Shown: positions 48,501-57,201, counted from the first letter of the stretch. The stretch is 64,000 nt of DNA from Rhizobium sp. NLR16a (GCF_017948245.1 NZ_CP072868.1:186001-250000); one strand, 5' to 3'. Notes: generated from the letters alone by a model not told the origin. Program-made: numbers and translations.

Positions 48501-48689
48501 CTATTCGTCGAGGCGGCGGGCCTCGGACACCAGCATGATCGGAATGCCGTCACGGATCGGATAGGCAAGCTGCGCCTTTTCCGAGACAAGCTCATTATGT
48601 TCGCGATCATAGGAAAGCCGGCCCTTGGAGAGCGGACAGACCAGGAGTTCCAGCAGTTTCGGATCGACGCGGCTCAGTTTTTCGTCCAT
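48501..48689 (-). CDS. Trm112 family protein (UPF0434)
   Basis: The 62-residue protein [27 protein letters not shown]... has the Trm112 core with [16 protein letters not shown]. In eukaryotes and archaea Trm112 activates methyltransferases; the bacterial role is less clear. Only one of the usual zinc cysteines (CPL) is kept. Confidence 0.87.
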   Translation of the reverse strand: MDEKLSRVDPKLLELLVCPLSKGRLSYDREHNELVSEKAQLAYPIRDGIPIMLVSEARRLDE

Positions 48690-48698
48690 GGCCTCAGT

Positions 48699-49370
48699 CT
48701 ACTGCAGAACCGTATCGGAGTCACCGAAGACCCGCGCCAGCACGATTTCGGTAATGGCGATCAGCGTCTCGGCCCGTGTCTTCAGGTCCGGCGCCTCCAG
48801 GAGCGCCTGCTTTTCAGCCGGCCCGAACGGCGACATCATGGCAAGTGAATTGACGAGCGTCAGGTTGCTGGCCCGCTCGACGCTCTCCCAGTCGGCCTCC
48901 AGCTTATTGGCATCGAGATATGCCTTGAAGGCGGTCAGCAGCGCCGTACGGTCGACCGCCTCCTCCTCGTTTTCAGCCGAGAGATCGGCAATGAAGGGCG
49001 CGATGCGGAAGGTGCGGAAGGGATCGCTGGTCACCTTCTCCTCCAGGAGCCGGAAGCGGCAGACGCCGGTCAGCGACACGATATAGCGCCCGTCGCCGGT
49101 CTCGGCAAATGAGGTGATGCGACCGAGGCAGCCGACGGCGGCAAGATTGTGCTCGCCGCCCTTGTCCTCATGTTCGCCGAGTGCCGGCTGGACCATGCCG
49201 ATCAGCCGGTTTCCGGCAAGTGCTGCATCCAGCATCGCCAGATAACGCGGCTCGAAGATGTTGAGGGGAAGCTGCCCGGCGGGCAGGAGGAGGGCCCCGG
49301 TCAGGGGGAAGACGGCGATCGCATCAGGCAGATCGCCCGGCTTCAGGTATCTGGCATTACCGACTTGCAT
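48699..49370 (-). CDS. LON peptidase substrate-binding (N-terminal) domain protein
   Basis: The 223-residue protein consists of a Lon N-domain only: IAVFPLTGALLLPAGQLPLNIFEPRYLAMLDAAL near the start and a helical C-terminal part. It has no AAA+ or protease domain. I use the ATG at 49370 (MQVGNARYLKPG) with GGGACGG upstream; 49385 would add five residues. It lies between the Trm112 and thioredoxin genes on the same strand. Confidence 0.86.
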   Translation of the reverse strand: MQVGNARYLKPGDLPDAIAVFPLTGALLLPAGQLPLNIFEPRYLAMLDAALAGNRLIGMVQPALGEHEDKGGEHNLAAVGCLGRITSFAETGDGRYIVSLTGVCRFRLLEEKVTSDPFRTFRIAPFIADLSAENEEEAVDRTALLTAFKAYLDANKLEADWESVERASNLTLVNSLAMMSPFGPAEKQALLEAPDLKTRAETLIAITEIVLARVFGDSDTVLQ

Positions 49371-49459
49371 GAAACCGTCCCGCATTCTGGTAGACGGGCG
49401 TGCCCGTCCTGACGAGAATGTGGTGCCCCCGCCCGAAAACGCAAGGGCGGATATTCATC

Positions 49460-50434
49460 TTAAGAGAACAGCATTGCCGAAAGCTTGCGCCGGGCGGCAA
49501 CCGTCGCCGGATCCTTGAAACCCCAGACCTCGAAGAACTGCAGCAGTTGACGGCGGGCGCCGTCATCGTCGAAGGCGCGATCCTTGCGCATGATGAGAAG
49601 CAGATGTTCGGCGGCTTCCTCGCGCCGGCCTTCGACATTGCGGATCTTGGCGAGCTTCAGCCGCGCCTCGTGATGATCGGGATTGATGGCCAGTTCATGC
49701 TCGAGTGCCACGGGATCGCCGAGCTTGCGCGCCTCCTCGATCTGATCGAGCTTCTTCAGCACCGCCTGGATGCCGGCGTCCTTCGCCAGCTCTTCCGGCA
49801 GATCAGTCAGCGTTTCGCGCGCCCGCTGATGCTGGTTTGCGGCGATCATGCATTCGGCCATCCCGGCAAGCGCCTTGGCATTCTCGGGATCGGCCTGGAT
49901 GACCGCGCCGTAAAGCTGCGCCGCCTCGTTGATGTTGCCGGCAGTGAGCAGCTCCGCCGCCTCCGTCAGCACGGCTTCGATCTCGGCCGCCTCATCAGCA
50001 CCGGCAGGCCCGGCGATACGGTCGATGAACTGAGTGATCTGACTTTCCGGCACCGCGCCCATGAAGCCATCGGCCGGACGGCCGTTGACGAAGGCGATGA
50101 CGGCCGGAATCGACTGGATGCCGAGCTGGCCGGCAATCGAGGGATGGTCGTCGATATTCATCTTGACCAGACGAACGCGGCCCTTGGCCTCATTGACCAC
50201 CTTCTCCAGGACTGGCGTCAGCTGCTTGCACGGACCGCACCAGGGCGCCCAGAAATCGACCAGCACCGGCTGTTTGCGTGACGCCTCGATGACGTCCTTG
50301 CCGAAATTCGCAGTCGTCGTGTCGGTGATGTAGCTGCCGGCCGCAGCCGCCGCTTCCGGCTGAGCGCCGAAGCTTGCCGTTGCCGACATCTGATTTCCGA
50401 AGGAACCGTTATAGGGGTTGTTGCTGCCGCTCAT
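49460..50434 (-). CDS. thioredoxin-TPR co-chaperone (YbbN/CnoX family)
   Basis: The 324-residue protein has a thioredoxin domain at about 40-145 with active site WCGPC at 65-69. A TPR-like helical region follows (about 165-324) with NINEAAQLYGAVIQADPENAKALAGMAEC. E. coli CnoX/YbbN of the same layout passes clients to GroEL; unlike CnoX, this one keeps both active-site cysteines. Start MSGSNNPYNG at 50434, with GGGAG upstream. Confidence 0.87.
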   Translation of the reverse strand: MSGSNNPYNGSFGNQMSATASFGAQPEAAAAAGSYITDTTTANFGKDVIEASRKQPVLVDFWAPWCGPCKQLTPVLEKVVNEAKGRVRLVKMNIDDHPSIAGQLGIQSIPAVIAFVNGRPADGFMGAVPESQITQFIDRIAGPAGADEAAEIEAVLTEAAELLTAGNINEAAQLYGAVIQADPENAKALAGMAECMIAANQHQRARETLTDLPEELAKDAGIQAVLKKLDQIEEARKLGDPVALEHELAINPDHHEARLKLAKIRNVEGRREEAAEHLLLIMRKDRAFDDDGARRQLLQFFEVWGFKDPATVAARRKLSAMLFS

Positions 50435-50490
50435 AGGTATCTCCCGCCGCGCCGATCCTGCCGGCATCATTGTAGCGCTAAAATCGTATG

Positions 50491-51000
50491 TCAGGACGTC
50501 ACTTTCAAGACAAGCGGCTTATGTCCGGTCGCTTCCATGAAACGAACGAGGTCACCGCTCGCAATCGATGTCGTCGCATCGTTGGAGAGCGGATGGCAGT
50601 TGACGATCTCCTCTTCCATCAGATCGGCATCGAGCACGAAGGTGACGTTTCCTGCGGTATCGTTGATCGCGCCGAAGGCGGTGACCGCGCCCGGAATGAC
50701 TCCCAGATACTCCATGAGCTTCTCCGCCCTGCCGAAGGAGACCCTGCCGGACCCGCCGATGATGGTGTGAACCTGCTTGAGGTCGACCTCGGCATTCTCC
50801 TCCACCGTCAGCAGAAAATACCGGTCCTTCTTGTCCCTGATGAACAGATTCTTGGTGTGGCCGCCGGGGATTTCATCGCGCAGCGCAACCGATTCGGCCA
50901 CGGTAAAGACCGGCGCATGATCGACCGTCTTGTAAGCGATCCCTAGTCCGTCGAGGAAGGCGAACAATTCTTCTCTTGTCTTGGGGGTATTTTCGGACAT
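50491..51000 (-). CDS. prolyl-tRNA editing / Ala-tRNA(Pro) deacylase (YbaK/ProX family)
   Basis: The 169-residue protein has the YbaK fold: YKTVDHAPVFTVAES, then GGHTKNLFIRDKKDRYFLLTVEENAEVDLK with the conserved Lys and GSGRVSFGRAEKLMEYLGV. It removes mischarged alanine from tRNA-Pro. A DNA-unrelated stand-alone form, as in other alphaproteobacteria. Confidence 0.88.
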   Translation of the reverse strand: MSENTPKTREELFAFLDGLGIAYKTVDHAPVFTVAESVALRDEIPGGHTKNLFIRDKKDRYFLLTVEENAEVDLKQVHTIIGGSGRVSFGRAEKLMEYLGVIPGAVTAFGAINDTAGNVTFVLDADLMEEEIVNCHPLSNDATTSIASGDLVRFMEATGHKPLVLKVTS

Positions 51001-51257
51001 CGGGCGATCCGTCGAATGAGGATAAGGAAAGTCGAGGCGTCCTGATTAAGTCCGTCCACAATGTTTGGCAATCTTCGCAACCGACGCTCTGCCCCCAGTT
51101 TTGCGGCCTTTCCCCGCCGCCTGGCCGGGCGCCAAAATTTTTCTTCGACTCTGCGTCATTTCCCTGTTGCATTTGAAAATCCGTTAGGCCATATAGCGCC
51201 CGTCGCCACGAGGCGGCGCCCACGGTCCAACGACTACCCCGGACCGATGCGGGTTGA

Positions 51258-51332
51258 GCGGGTGTAGCTCAGGGGTAGAGCACAACCTTGCCAAGGTTGG
51301 GGTCGAGGGTTCGAATCCCTTCGCCCGCTCCA
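51258..51332 (+). tRNA. tRNA-Gly (anticodon GCC)
   Basis: A full cloverleaf can be drawn: acceptor GCGGGTG/CGCCCGC, D arm GCTC/GAGC, anticodon arm CAACC-TTGCCAA-GGTTG with anticodon GCC, and T arm GAGGG-TTCGAAT-CCCTT. The discriminator is T and CCA is encoded. No integrase or attachment repeat is seen next to it. Confidence 0.97.
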
Positions 51333-51385
51333 GTTTCTCCGAAATAGCAGTGCTTATGGTTTTCCGGGCGTCAGCATAGCCGGCG

Positions 51386-51946
51386 TCATCGGCTCAGTAC
51401 CTTCTTCACCCAGGTATCGACCTCATCGCCACTGCTCACGTCCGCCTGCACCAGCCCGTTGATCATGAAGGTCGGCGAGACGTGGACGCCGTTTTGCCGG
51501 GCATATCTGCACTGCCATTTGATCTCCCGGTCGAGATCCGGGATTGCGAAGGCGTCCTTCAGCTCCACGCCGCTATAGCCCTCCAGACGCTCGATGATCT
51601 GATTTGGCGTGACGTCCATGTTCGGGCCGCCGGCGTGATGATCGAATTCGAATTCCTCCCGATGCGCGGCGACGGCGGCCATGACCTTCTTCGCCGTCTC
51701 CTTGCCGCCTTCCAGGGTCGAGGCTGCGATAATGCAGCGGACGATCACGCCGGAATACATATGCCAAGGCTGCGACTGTAGGCGAATTTTCACCGTGATC
51801 CTGTTTTTGCCCGCCTGAGCGAGAAGGGTGTCCAGCTTATTGAATGCCCTGGCGGAATAAGGGTCCGTCGGTTCGAGGAAGGCTTCGAAGATGCGTGGGC
51901 CGTTGCCCCAACTCAGGGGATCTGCGTGCCACGAAGCATCGGTCAT
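51386..51946 (-). CDS. DsbA/thioredoxin-fold protein without CxxC
   Basis: The 186-residue protein resembles the DsbA-like thioredoxin family: FEAFLEPTDPYSARAFNKL takes the place of the first strand and active-site helix, and VSPTFMINGLVQ gives the cis-proline. The usual CPYC is replaced by PTDPYS, so no disulfide chemistry at that site is expected. There is no signal peptide. The start at 51946 (MTDASWHADPLSWGN) is preferred. Confidence 0.75.
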   Translation of the reverse strand: MTDASWHADPLSWGNGPRIFEAFLEPTDPYSARAFNKLDTLLAQAGKNRITVKIRLQSQPWHMYSGVIVRCIIAASTLEGGKETAKKVMAAVAAHREEFEFDHHAGGPNMDVTPNQIIERLEGYSGVELKDAFAIPDLDREIKWQCRYARQNGVHVSPTFMINGLVQADVSSGDEVDTWVKKVLSR

Positions 51947-51982
51947 GACGATGTCCTTTCCGTTCGTGAATCGGGTATGCAA

Positions 51983-53419
51983 CTAACGGATCAAGCTCCA
52001 GAAACCATGCTTTTTTCCATGTTGACGCTTCAATTCGGCGACGTAGGTGTCATGAGGTCGGGCGCTGCCGAAATCGTCGATATGAGGCGCGAGCGACGCG
52101 CATTCCGCCAGATGGCGCGCGGCATGCCTGTAGCGGCTGGATCGGCCTTCATCGAGGGCGAAGCCGATCATCGACCGTAGCACCACGGTTGCTGCGAGCG
52201 GGAATTTCTCCTGCAGCATCTCGGCCGCTGGTGTCATCAGCTCGTAGAGGTCGCCGTTCAATTCGGCCTGGCGCCCGGATATCAGTTTTGCTGCCTCGGC
52301 AGGTGCGGGCCAGGTGAGAAAAAAGGCAAGGGCTCGATGAACGTCCGGAAAGCGGTGTGCAAAGGCGAATGCCTTGTCCTCGGCCTCGATATCGTCGAAG
52401 TCGGCGAGCCTTCGCAGGAAAGCGCGAAGGTGCTCGCCATTCAGCGACTGCTCGAAGCATTGCCATTGGTAGGACCGCGCTTCCTCCCCCCGCCCCAGGA
52501 CGTCGAGGGCTTTGACGCGGGCGTGCTGCCATTCAAAAGGCAGTTCGAACCGCTCCCTGTGATCGGTGGCGTCCAAAATCTCCAATGCTTCCCCCGCACG
52601 TCCAGCTAAAAGCAAACGGTCGGCAATCTCGGCTGCGACCATCGGCGCCCTTAATGTCTCTTCCGGCTGCTGGGCGATGAAGGCATCGACATCATTCTGT
52701 GCATCGGCAATTTCCTGCAGAGCGATGCGTGCCCTCCGTTGCCGATGATTGGTGTAGATCTCGTCCTTGTAAATCGGCCCCTTGCCGCCCCAGCCGAAAA
52801 TCTCCCGGTCTGCGTCGGCAGGCTTCTCCTCCGGTTCGTTCGACCATCGCACCAGGAGGCTCTTCAAACGTTCAAGGCCGTCCTTGCCCAGCGCCGGAAC
52901 CATCTCGGCGATCAGCGGATCATACTGGCCGTAGTCGTTATCCTGCAGCGCAGTAAAGATCCTGTCGGCAAGGACATCGATACCGATACAAGCGGAGCTG
53001 GCGATGACGCCGGCATCGGCGCATGCCTGATGGAACGTCTCGATGAACGCGCTGTCGCCGCTGTTGGACCGCGCGAATATCGTGTCGGCGACAGCAAGGA
53101 ATTGCCAGATAAGATCGAACGCTTCCTTCGGATCGTCGGCAGCGACGACAGTGACGATCGCGGACCGCTGCGTTTCGAGGTCGGCGTTAACAGCCTTCAC
53201 CTTATGCCATTCGATGACGGTGCGGGCTCGCGCAATGCTGGCGAGACGTTTCCGCACCTCACGGGCCACTTCCGCACCACCATGATTGCCGGCAAGCTCC
53301 ATTCGAAGCCGCCGTTTGTGGGCGGCGCTGCCGGTGCTGATTTCGATCAGCAGTTCGGCGAGACGCTGCGCACCGAGGGCCTCCAGATTCTTTGCGTTGA
53401 GTGTCGTCTTTGCTGCCAT
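51983..53419 (-). CDS. DUF6880-like hypothetical protein
   Basis: The 478-residue, mostly helical protein has a basic N-terminal region (KNLEALGAQRLAELLIEIS, HKRRLRMELAG). TPR-like helices follow, with ADRLLLAGRAGEALEILD and WQHARVKALDVLGRGEEARSYQWQCFEQSL. I associate it with DUF6880; the function is unknown. It lies just downstream of rtcR in the same direction (46 bases), so it could be cotranscribed with it. Confidence 0.6.
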   Translation of the reverse strand: MAAKTTLNAKNLEALGAQRLAELLIEISTGSAAHKRRLRMELAGNHGGAEVAREVRKRLASIARARTVIEWHKVKAVNADLETQRSAIVTVVAADDPKEAFDLIWQFLAVADTIFARSNSGDSAFIETFHQACADAGVIASSACIGIDVLADRIFTALQDNDYGQYDPLIAEMVPALGKDGLERLKSLLVRWSNEPEEKPADADREIFGWGGKGPIYKDEIYTNHRQRRARIALQEIADAQNDVDAFIAQQPEETLRAPMVAAEIADRLLLAGRAGEALEILDATDHRERFELPFEWQHARVKALDVLGRGEEARSYQWQCFEQSLNGEHLRAFLRRLADFDDIEAEDKAFAFAHRFPDVHRALAFFLTWPAPAEAAKLISGRQAELNGDLYELMTPAAEMLQEKFPLAATVVLRSMIGFALDEGRSSRYRHAARHLAECASLAPHIDDFGSARPHDTYVAELKRQHGKKHGFWSLIR

Positions 53420-53464
53420 GGATCAACTCTATCGTTTCAGCCCGACAGTATCTCAGCGTTCACA

Positions 53465-55114
53465 TCAGTCCAAGGCGCCGGGCGGGGAGGCGCTGGGGTA
53501 ATCCCGATGCGGTTTCCGTACATCTTCGAATTTCAGTTCAAAGCGCGCCAGATATTTGGCAAGGCGATCGGCGTCGTTGCTGCTCTTCTTTTCCAGGCGC
53601 GAATTTGCAAACAGCGCCCGGCCCGCGGCGCTGGCACTGGCATGCTCCCGGCAGGTGCGAAGGACGGCGGCGAGTTGAACGGCGTCGAAACGATCGAGGC
53701 GGGCAGTGGCGTCTTCGCCGAGCAGATCGATCAGGATGTCGTCGGAGGATTGGCGTCCCGATGAGCCGCGCCAGGCGGCCTTCAGGCGTCGGATCTCGTC
53801 GTCGGCGACCTCCACCGTGATTCGGCCTTGAGGCGCGAGCGTTGCCATGCGCGTGACGGAAGCGGACAAGTCGCGGAAATTCGCGCTCCAGAGGGCCTCC
53901 GCGCCGGTAGCAAACGTGAGATAGCGGCTTCGCGCTTCCTTGTTGAAGGTGACGTTCTGCCCTTCACGCTCAAGGAAACGCCGAAGTTCGAAATCAAGAT
54001 TGGGCTCGATATCCTCCCTGCGCTCGCGCAAGGCCGGCAGCTGGAAAGTCCATAGATTGAGCCGGGCAAAGAGATCCTCGCGGAATCGGCCGCGACGGAC
54101 GGCGTCGCCGAGATCGCGATTGGTGCCCGCCAGAAGCTGGAAGTCGGCGGAAACTTCGCGGTCCGCACCGACTGGCAGAAAGCGCTTTTCCTCAATCGCC
54201 CGCAAGCACATGGCCTGTTCATCGAGGCCCAGTTCACCGATCTCGTCGAGAAAGAGCACGCCCTTGTCCGCCGACTTCAGGAGGCCAGGCCGTTCGCCTG
54301 CGGCGCCGGTGAAGGCGCCTTTGACATGGCCGAAAAGCGCCGACATGGCGTGATCGCCGCGGAGCGTTGCGCAGTTAACCTCGACGAAGGGACCGCTGAC
54401 TTTTCGCTCGGCCTTCTTGAGTTCGTAGATCCGCTTGGCAAGCTGGGATTTTCCTGCGCCGGTCGGGCCGGTCAGCAGGACCGGGGCAGTAGAGCGAATG
54501 ACAGCGCGCTCGATCTCGTCGATCATGCGATTGAAGGCGGGATTTCGCGTCGAAATGCCGGATTTCAGAAACGAGGCGGCGTCGGCCTGTTCGGATGCGA
54601 AGCGCTTGGCGATTTCGTCATAGCGCGAGAGATCAAGATCGATGATGCGATGGGTTCCCGCGAAATCCTGTCCCGGCTCGCGCTCGCGCGGCGGAGAAAG
54701 CTGCAGCAACCTGCCGGGAATGATGCGCGCTTCGGTCAGGAGGAACCAGCAGATCTGGGCGACATGGGTGCCGGTGGTGATGTTGACGAGATAGTCTTCG
54801 GCCTCGGGATCGAAACTGTAGTCCCGGGCAAAATCCCTGAGGCTCGTATAGACTTCAGAAAAGTCCCAGGGGTCGCGCAGATTGATGATGCGCTGGCGAA
54901 CCTCCGTCGCGGGCGAAATCGTCTCGATATCCCTGATTACGGTCTTGGCCAGCCAGTCGGAATGATTGTCGTGAATCAGTTCCAGCCGATCGATGAAAAG
55001 ACCGGCCTGTTGGCAAAGGCCGACGTTCGGCCGCCAGCGCGTCCATCGGTCTTCACGCCGGCCCACGTCGAGGGTCGTTCCAAGAATGCTGATGGCGACC
55101 CGGCGCTTCATCAT
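53465..55114 (-). CDS. rtcR: RtcR, CARF-domain sigma-54 activator of RNA repair
   Basis: The 549-residue regulator has an N-terminal CARF-like sensor (about 1-180, with YLVNITTGTHVAQICWFLL). The sigma-54 AAA+ domain has Walker A GPTGAGKS (216-223), the sigma-54-contacting GAFTGA loop (266-271) and Walker B GVLFLDEIGEL (285-295). A C-terminal helical DNA-binding part ends the protein. It activates rsr/rtcB transcription in response to RNA damage signals in enterobacteria. It is divergent from rsr, which has a -24/-12 promoter. Confidence 0.93.
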   Translation of the reverse strand: MMKRRVAISILGTTLDVGRREDRWTRWRPNVGLCQQAGLFIDRLELIHDNHSDWLAKTVIRDIETISPATEVRQRIINLRDPWDFSEVYTSLRDFARDYSFDPEAEDYLVNITTGTHVAQICWFLLTEARIIPGRLLQLSPPREREPGQDFAGTHRIIDLDLSRYDEIAKRFASEQADAASFLKSGISTRNPAFNRMIDEIERAVIRSTAPVLLTGPTGAGKSQLAKRIYELKKAERKVSGPFVEVNCATLRGDHAMSALFGHVKGAFTGAAGERPGLLKSADKGVLFLDEIGELGLDEQAMCLRAIEEKRFLPVGADREVSADFQLLAGTNRDLGDAVRRGRFREDLFARLNLWTFQLPALRERREDIEPNLDFELRRFLEREGQNVTFNKEARSRYLTFATGAEALWSANFRDLSASVTRMATLAPQGRITVEVADDEIRRLKAAWRGSSGRQSSDDILIDLLGEDATARLDRFDAVQLAAVLRTCREHASASAAGRALFANSRLEKKSSNDADRLAKYLARFELKFEDVRKPHRDYPSASPPGALD

Positions 55115-55185
55115 TTATCCAAAATTATAAAGCTATAGATTATCAGATAGACTATTCCGCTTTCTCGAACTTGGCAATTTGCAGG

Positions 55186-55200
55186 GCAGAAATTCTCTGC
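55186..55200. promoter_or_regulatory. candidate upstream activator site in the rtcR-rsr interval
   Basis: The inverted repeat GCAGA-AATTC-TCTGC lies about 70 bases before the -24 element of rsr, in the range used by sigma-54 activators. It is a candidate RtcR site by position only. Confidence 0.3.
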
Positions 55201-55269
55201 TAATTTTTACTATTAAAAATCAAAGCTTTATGAGCGCATTCGCGGGGGCTTGTCGCGGATTTTAGAAAT

Positions 55270-55286
55270 TGGCACGCCACTTGAAT
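55270..55286 (+). promoter_or_regulatory. sigma-54 (-24/-12) promoter of the rsr-Y RNA-rtcB operon
   Basis: TGGCACG-CCAC-TTGAAT matches the RpoN consensus closely, preceded by T at the usual place. Transcription would start near 55298, about 25 bases before the rsr ATG. Confidence 0.88.
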
Positions 55287-55321
55287 TGTATTCGGCAGAA
55301 CCGAATCAAAGAGGTGCTGCC

Positions 55322-56875
55322 ATGGTGAACAAGGCAATTTTCAAACCCTATTTCGGAAAGCTGCTCGCCGGCACGACGACGACCAACCACGAAGGCGCAG
55401 CAGCCTATGCCCTGTCGCCGCGCGAAGCCCTGGCGCAATATGCCGTTACCGGAACGTTCAGCGACACTTTCTATGCAGATGCAGGAGAGCAGCTCGATGC
55501 CGTGAGGCAGCTTGCGGCGGAGGTCGAGCCAGAATTCCTGGCAAAGCTTGCGATCCATGCGGCGGAGAAAGGCCATATGAAGGACATGCCGGTCATGCTG
55601 CTGGCTATGCTTTCGGGCCTCGAAAGCGATGCCTTTGCGCGGGCTTTTCCGCGTGTCGTGAAGAGCGGCAAGATGCTGCGCGGCTTCGTGCAGGTCATGC
55701 GGTCGGGTGTGACGGGCCGGAAATCGCTCGGGACGCGGCCGAAGAAGATGGTGCAGGCCTGGTTCGACCGGGTAACTACGGAACAGTTCCTGCATGCGAT
55801 GGTCGGCAATGATCCGTCGCTGCCTGATGTGATCCGGATGGTACATCCAAAGCCGCGAGACGCGGAGCGTCAGGCGCTCTACGCATGGGCAGTCGGCAAG
55901 CCGTATGATGTCGCAGCATTGCCGGCTGAGGTAAAAGCGTTCGAAGCGTTCAAGCGGGATAGCAGCTTGCCGCTGCCGCCCGTGCCGTTCCAGATGCTGA
56001 CCTCGCTGGGTCTCAGCAAGGAGCAGTGGTCGGAAATCGCCTTGAAGGGCTCGTGGCAGATGGTGCGCCAGAACCTCAACACCTTTGCCCGAAACGGGGT
56101 GTTCGAGGTGGATAGCATGGCCGAACGGCTTGCTGCGCGGATCGCCGATCCGGAAGCGGTGCGGAAGGCGCGCGTCTTCCCCTACCAGTTGATGGTCGCG
56201 TGGCATATGGCGAACCAGTCGGTTCCGGCTGTCGTTGCGGATGCTCTGCAGGATGCGATGGAGGTGGCAATCTCCAGCGTGCCGACGATCGGCGGCAATG
56301 TCGTGGTCTGCCCGGATGTCTCCGGCTCCATGTCTTCCCCCGTCACCGGTTACCGGAAGGGCGCGACATCAGCCGTCCGCTGCATCGATGTCGCAGCACT
56401 CGTGGCTGCGTCGTTCCTGCGCCGCAACCGGCAGACGCGTATCATCCCCTTCGAACAGGACGTCGTGAACGTCCAGCTGAACGGGCGCGACAGCGTGATG
56501 ACCAACGCGGCGAAGCTCGCGGCGGTGGGCGGCGGCGGAACGAACTGTTCTGCACCGCTGCGGCTGCTCGCAAAGGAGAAGGCGGCGGTGGACCTCGTGC
56601 TCTTCGTCTCGGACAACCAGTCCTGGATGGATGCGCGGGGGCACGGCCAGGCGACAGGGATGATGGTCGAATGGGCGCGGCTCAAGAGGCTGAACCCGGC
56701 TGCAAAGCTGGTCTGCCTCGACATCCAGCCTTACGTCCAGACGCCGGCCAAGGCAGAGGACGTGCTGAACATCGGCGGCTTCTCGGATGGCGTCTACGGA
56801 GCCATCACCAGTTTCGCAGCCGGCAAGTCCGGTTCGGGCGATTGGGTTCGCAGGATCGAGGCGACTGATCTTTGA
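55322..56875 (+). CDS. rsr: Rsr, bacterial Ro60 (TROVE domain) RNA-binding protein
   Basis: The 517-residue orthologue of the Ro autoantigen has a TROVE HEAT-like ring (about 15-310), with AQYAVTGTFSDTFYADAGEQLDAV and SGRKS-type TGRKSLGTRPKKMVQAWF. A von Willebrand A domain with the MIDAS motif DVSGSMS (332-338) follows. Ro binds the ends of misfolded RNAs in its cavity and Y RNAs on its outer surface. Start at 55322 (MVNKAIFKPYFGKLLAG). It is followed directly by four Y RNA-like units and rtcB. Confidence 0.93.
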   Translation: MVNKAIFKPYFGKLLAGTTTTNHEGAAAYALSPREALAQYAVTGTFSDTFYADAGEQLDAVRQLAAEVEPEFLAKLAIHAAEKGHMKDMPVMLLAMLSGLESDAFARAFPRVVKSGKMLRGFVQVMRSGVTGRKSLGTRPKKMVQAWFDRVTTEQFLHAMVGNDPSLPDVIRMVHPKPRDAERQALYAWAVGKPYDVAALPAEVKAFEAFKRDSSLPLPPVPFQMLTSLGLSKEQWSEIALKGSWQMVRQNLNTFARNGVFEVDSMAERLAARIADPEAVRKARVFPYQLMVAWHMANQSVPAVVADALQDAMEVAISSVPTIGGNVVVCPDVSGSMSSPVTGYRKGATSAVRCIDVAALVAASFLRRNRQTRIIPFEQDVVNVQLNGRDSVMTNAAKLAAVGGGGTNCSAPLRLLAKEKAAVDLVLFVSDNQSWMDARGHGQATGMMVEWARLKRLNPAAKLVCLDIQPYVQTPAKAEDVLNIGGFSDGVYGAITSFAAGKSGSGDWVRRIEATDL

Positions 56876-56883
56876 AATTGCTT

Positions 56884-56905
56884 CGCGCCGCCAGTGAACG
56901 GCGCG
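56884..56905 (+). other. hairpin between rsr stop and first Y RNA
   Basis: CGCGCCG pairs perfectly with CGGCGCG (7 bp, loop CCAGTGAA). It has no T run, so it is not an ordinary terminator. It may protect the rsr mRNA 3' end or mark a processing point before the Y RNAs. Confidence 0.55.
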
Positions 56906-56910
56906 AGGCA

Positions 56911-57046
56911 CCGTGATGAATGCCGGATGGAACTACAGACTGTCACTCTCCAGGTCGCGGGTTCGAATCCCGTCGGGTCCCCCAAAAAACAAGGACTCGT
57001 AGCTCAGCGGATAGAGCGGGTGTTCCACCATATCTCGTCGTCGCGG
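56911..57046 (+). ncRNA. Y RNA-like RNA 1 with permuted tRNA-like domain (YrlA type)
   Basis: The 5' strand holds GATGA-ATGCC-GGATGGAAC and the 3' strand GTTCC-A-CC-ATATC-TCGTC, giving a Y stem with a 5x5 internal loop. Inside it lie, in order: a hairpin GACTG/CAGGTC (56938-56956), a T arm GCGGG-TTCGAAT-CCCGT (56957-56973), then acceptor strand CGGGTCC (56974-56980), a loop CCCAAAAAACAA, and acceptor strand GGACTCG (56993-56999), which pairs at all seven positions. Next come TA and a D arm GCTC-AGCGGATA-GAGC (57002-57017). This is a circularly permuted tRNA elbow closed at the acceptor end. YrlA RNAs beside rsr genes are known to mimic tRNA this way. Confidence 0.8.
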
Positions 57047-57070
57047 ACCAATGGAATGACGTACAAAACA

Positions 57071-57194
57071 TATGGCGAATGCCGGGGAAACTACATCGGT
57101 AACCCGAAAGGGCGCGGGTTCAAGGCCCGCCTTGCCGCCCGAATCCGAGAGGGAGGAGGATGCGCAAGATGTTTCCTCAAGACTTGTCGCCATG
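57071..57194 (+). ncRNA. Y RNA-like RNA 2 (T arm only)
   Basis: The outer stem is TATGGCGA (57071-57078) with TCGCCATG (57187-57194), 8 pairs. An internal loop ATGCC follows on the 5' side, then the inner stem GGAAAC (57086-57091) with GTTTCC (57171-57176). The domain contains a T arm GCGGG-TTCAAGG-CCCGC (57114-57130). An acceptor-like stem CTTG(C)CGC/GCGCAAG (57131-57138 with 57162-57168) closes a 23-base loop. There is no D arm. The inner stem differs from unit 1 on both strands, keeping pairing. Confidence 0.68.
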
Positions 57195-57201
57195 ACCGAA
57201 A

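Noticed and set aside
51258-51385. Genomic island integrated at tRNA-Gly
   Set aside because: No integrase, no repeat of the tRNA 3' end nearby, and the flanking genes are ordinary chromosomal genes.
56938-57130. Broken tRNA genes (3' part like tRNA-Asp, 5' part like tRNA-Arg)
   Set aside because: The 3' part comes before the 5' part and the two acceptor strands pair with each other; similar T arms recur beside the same GAATGCCGG motif. A permuted, Y RNA-type fold explains this better than debris.
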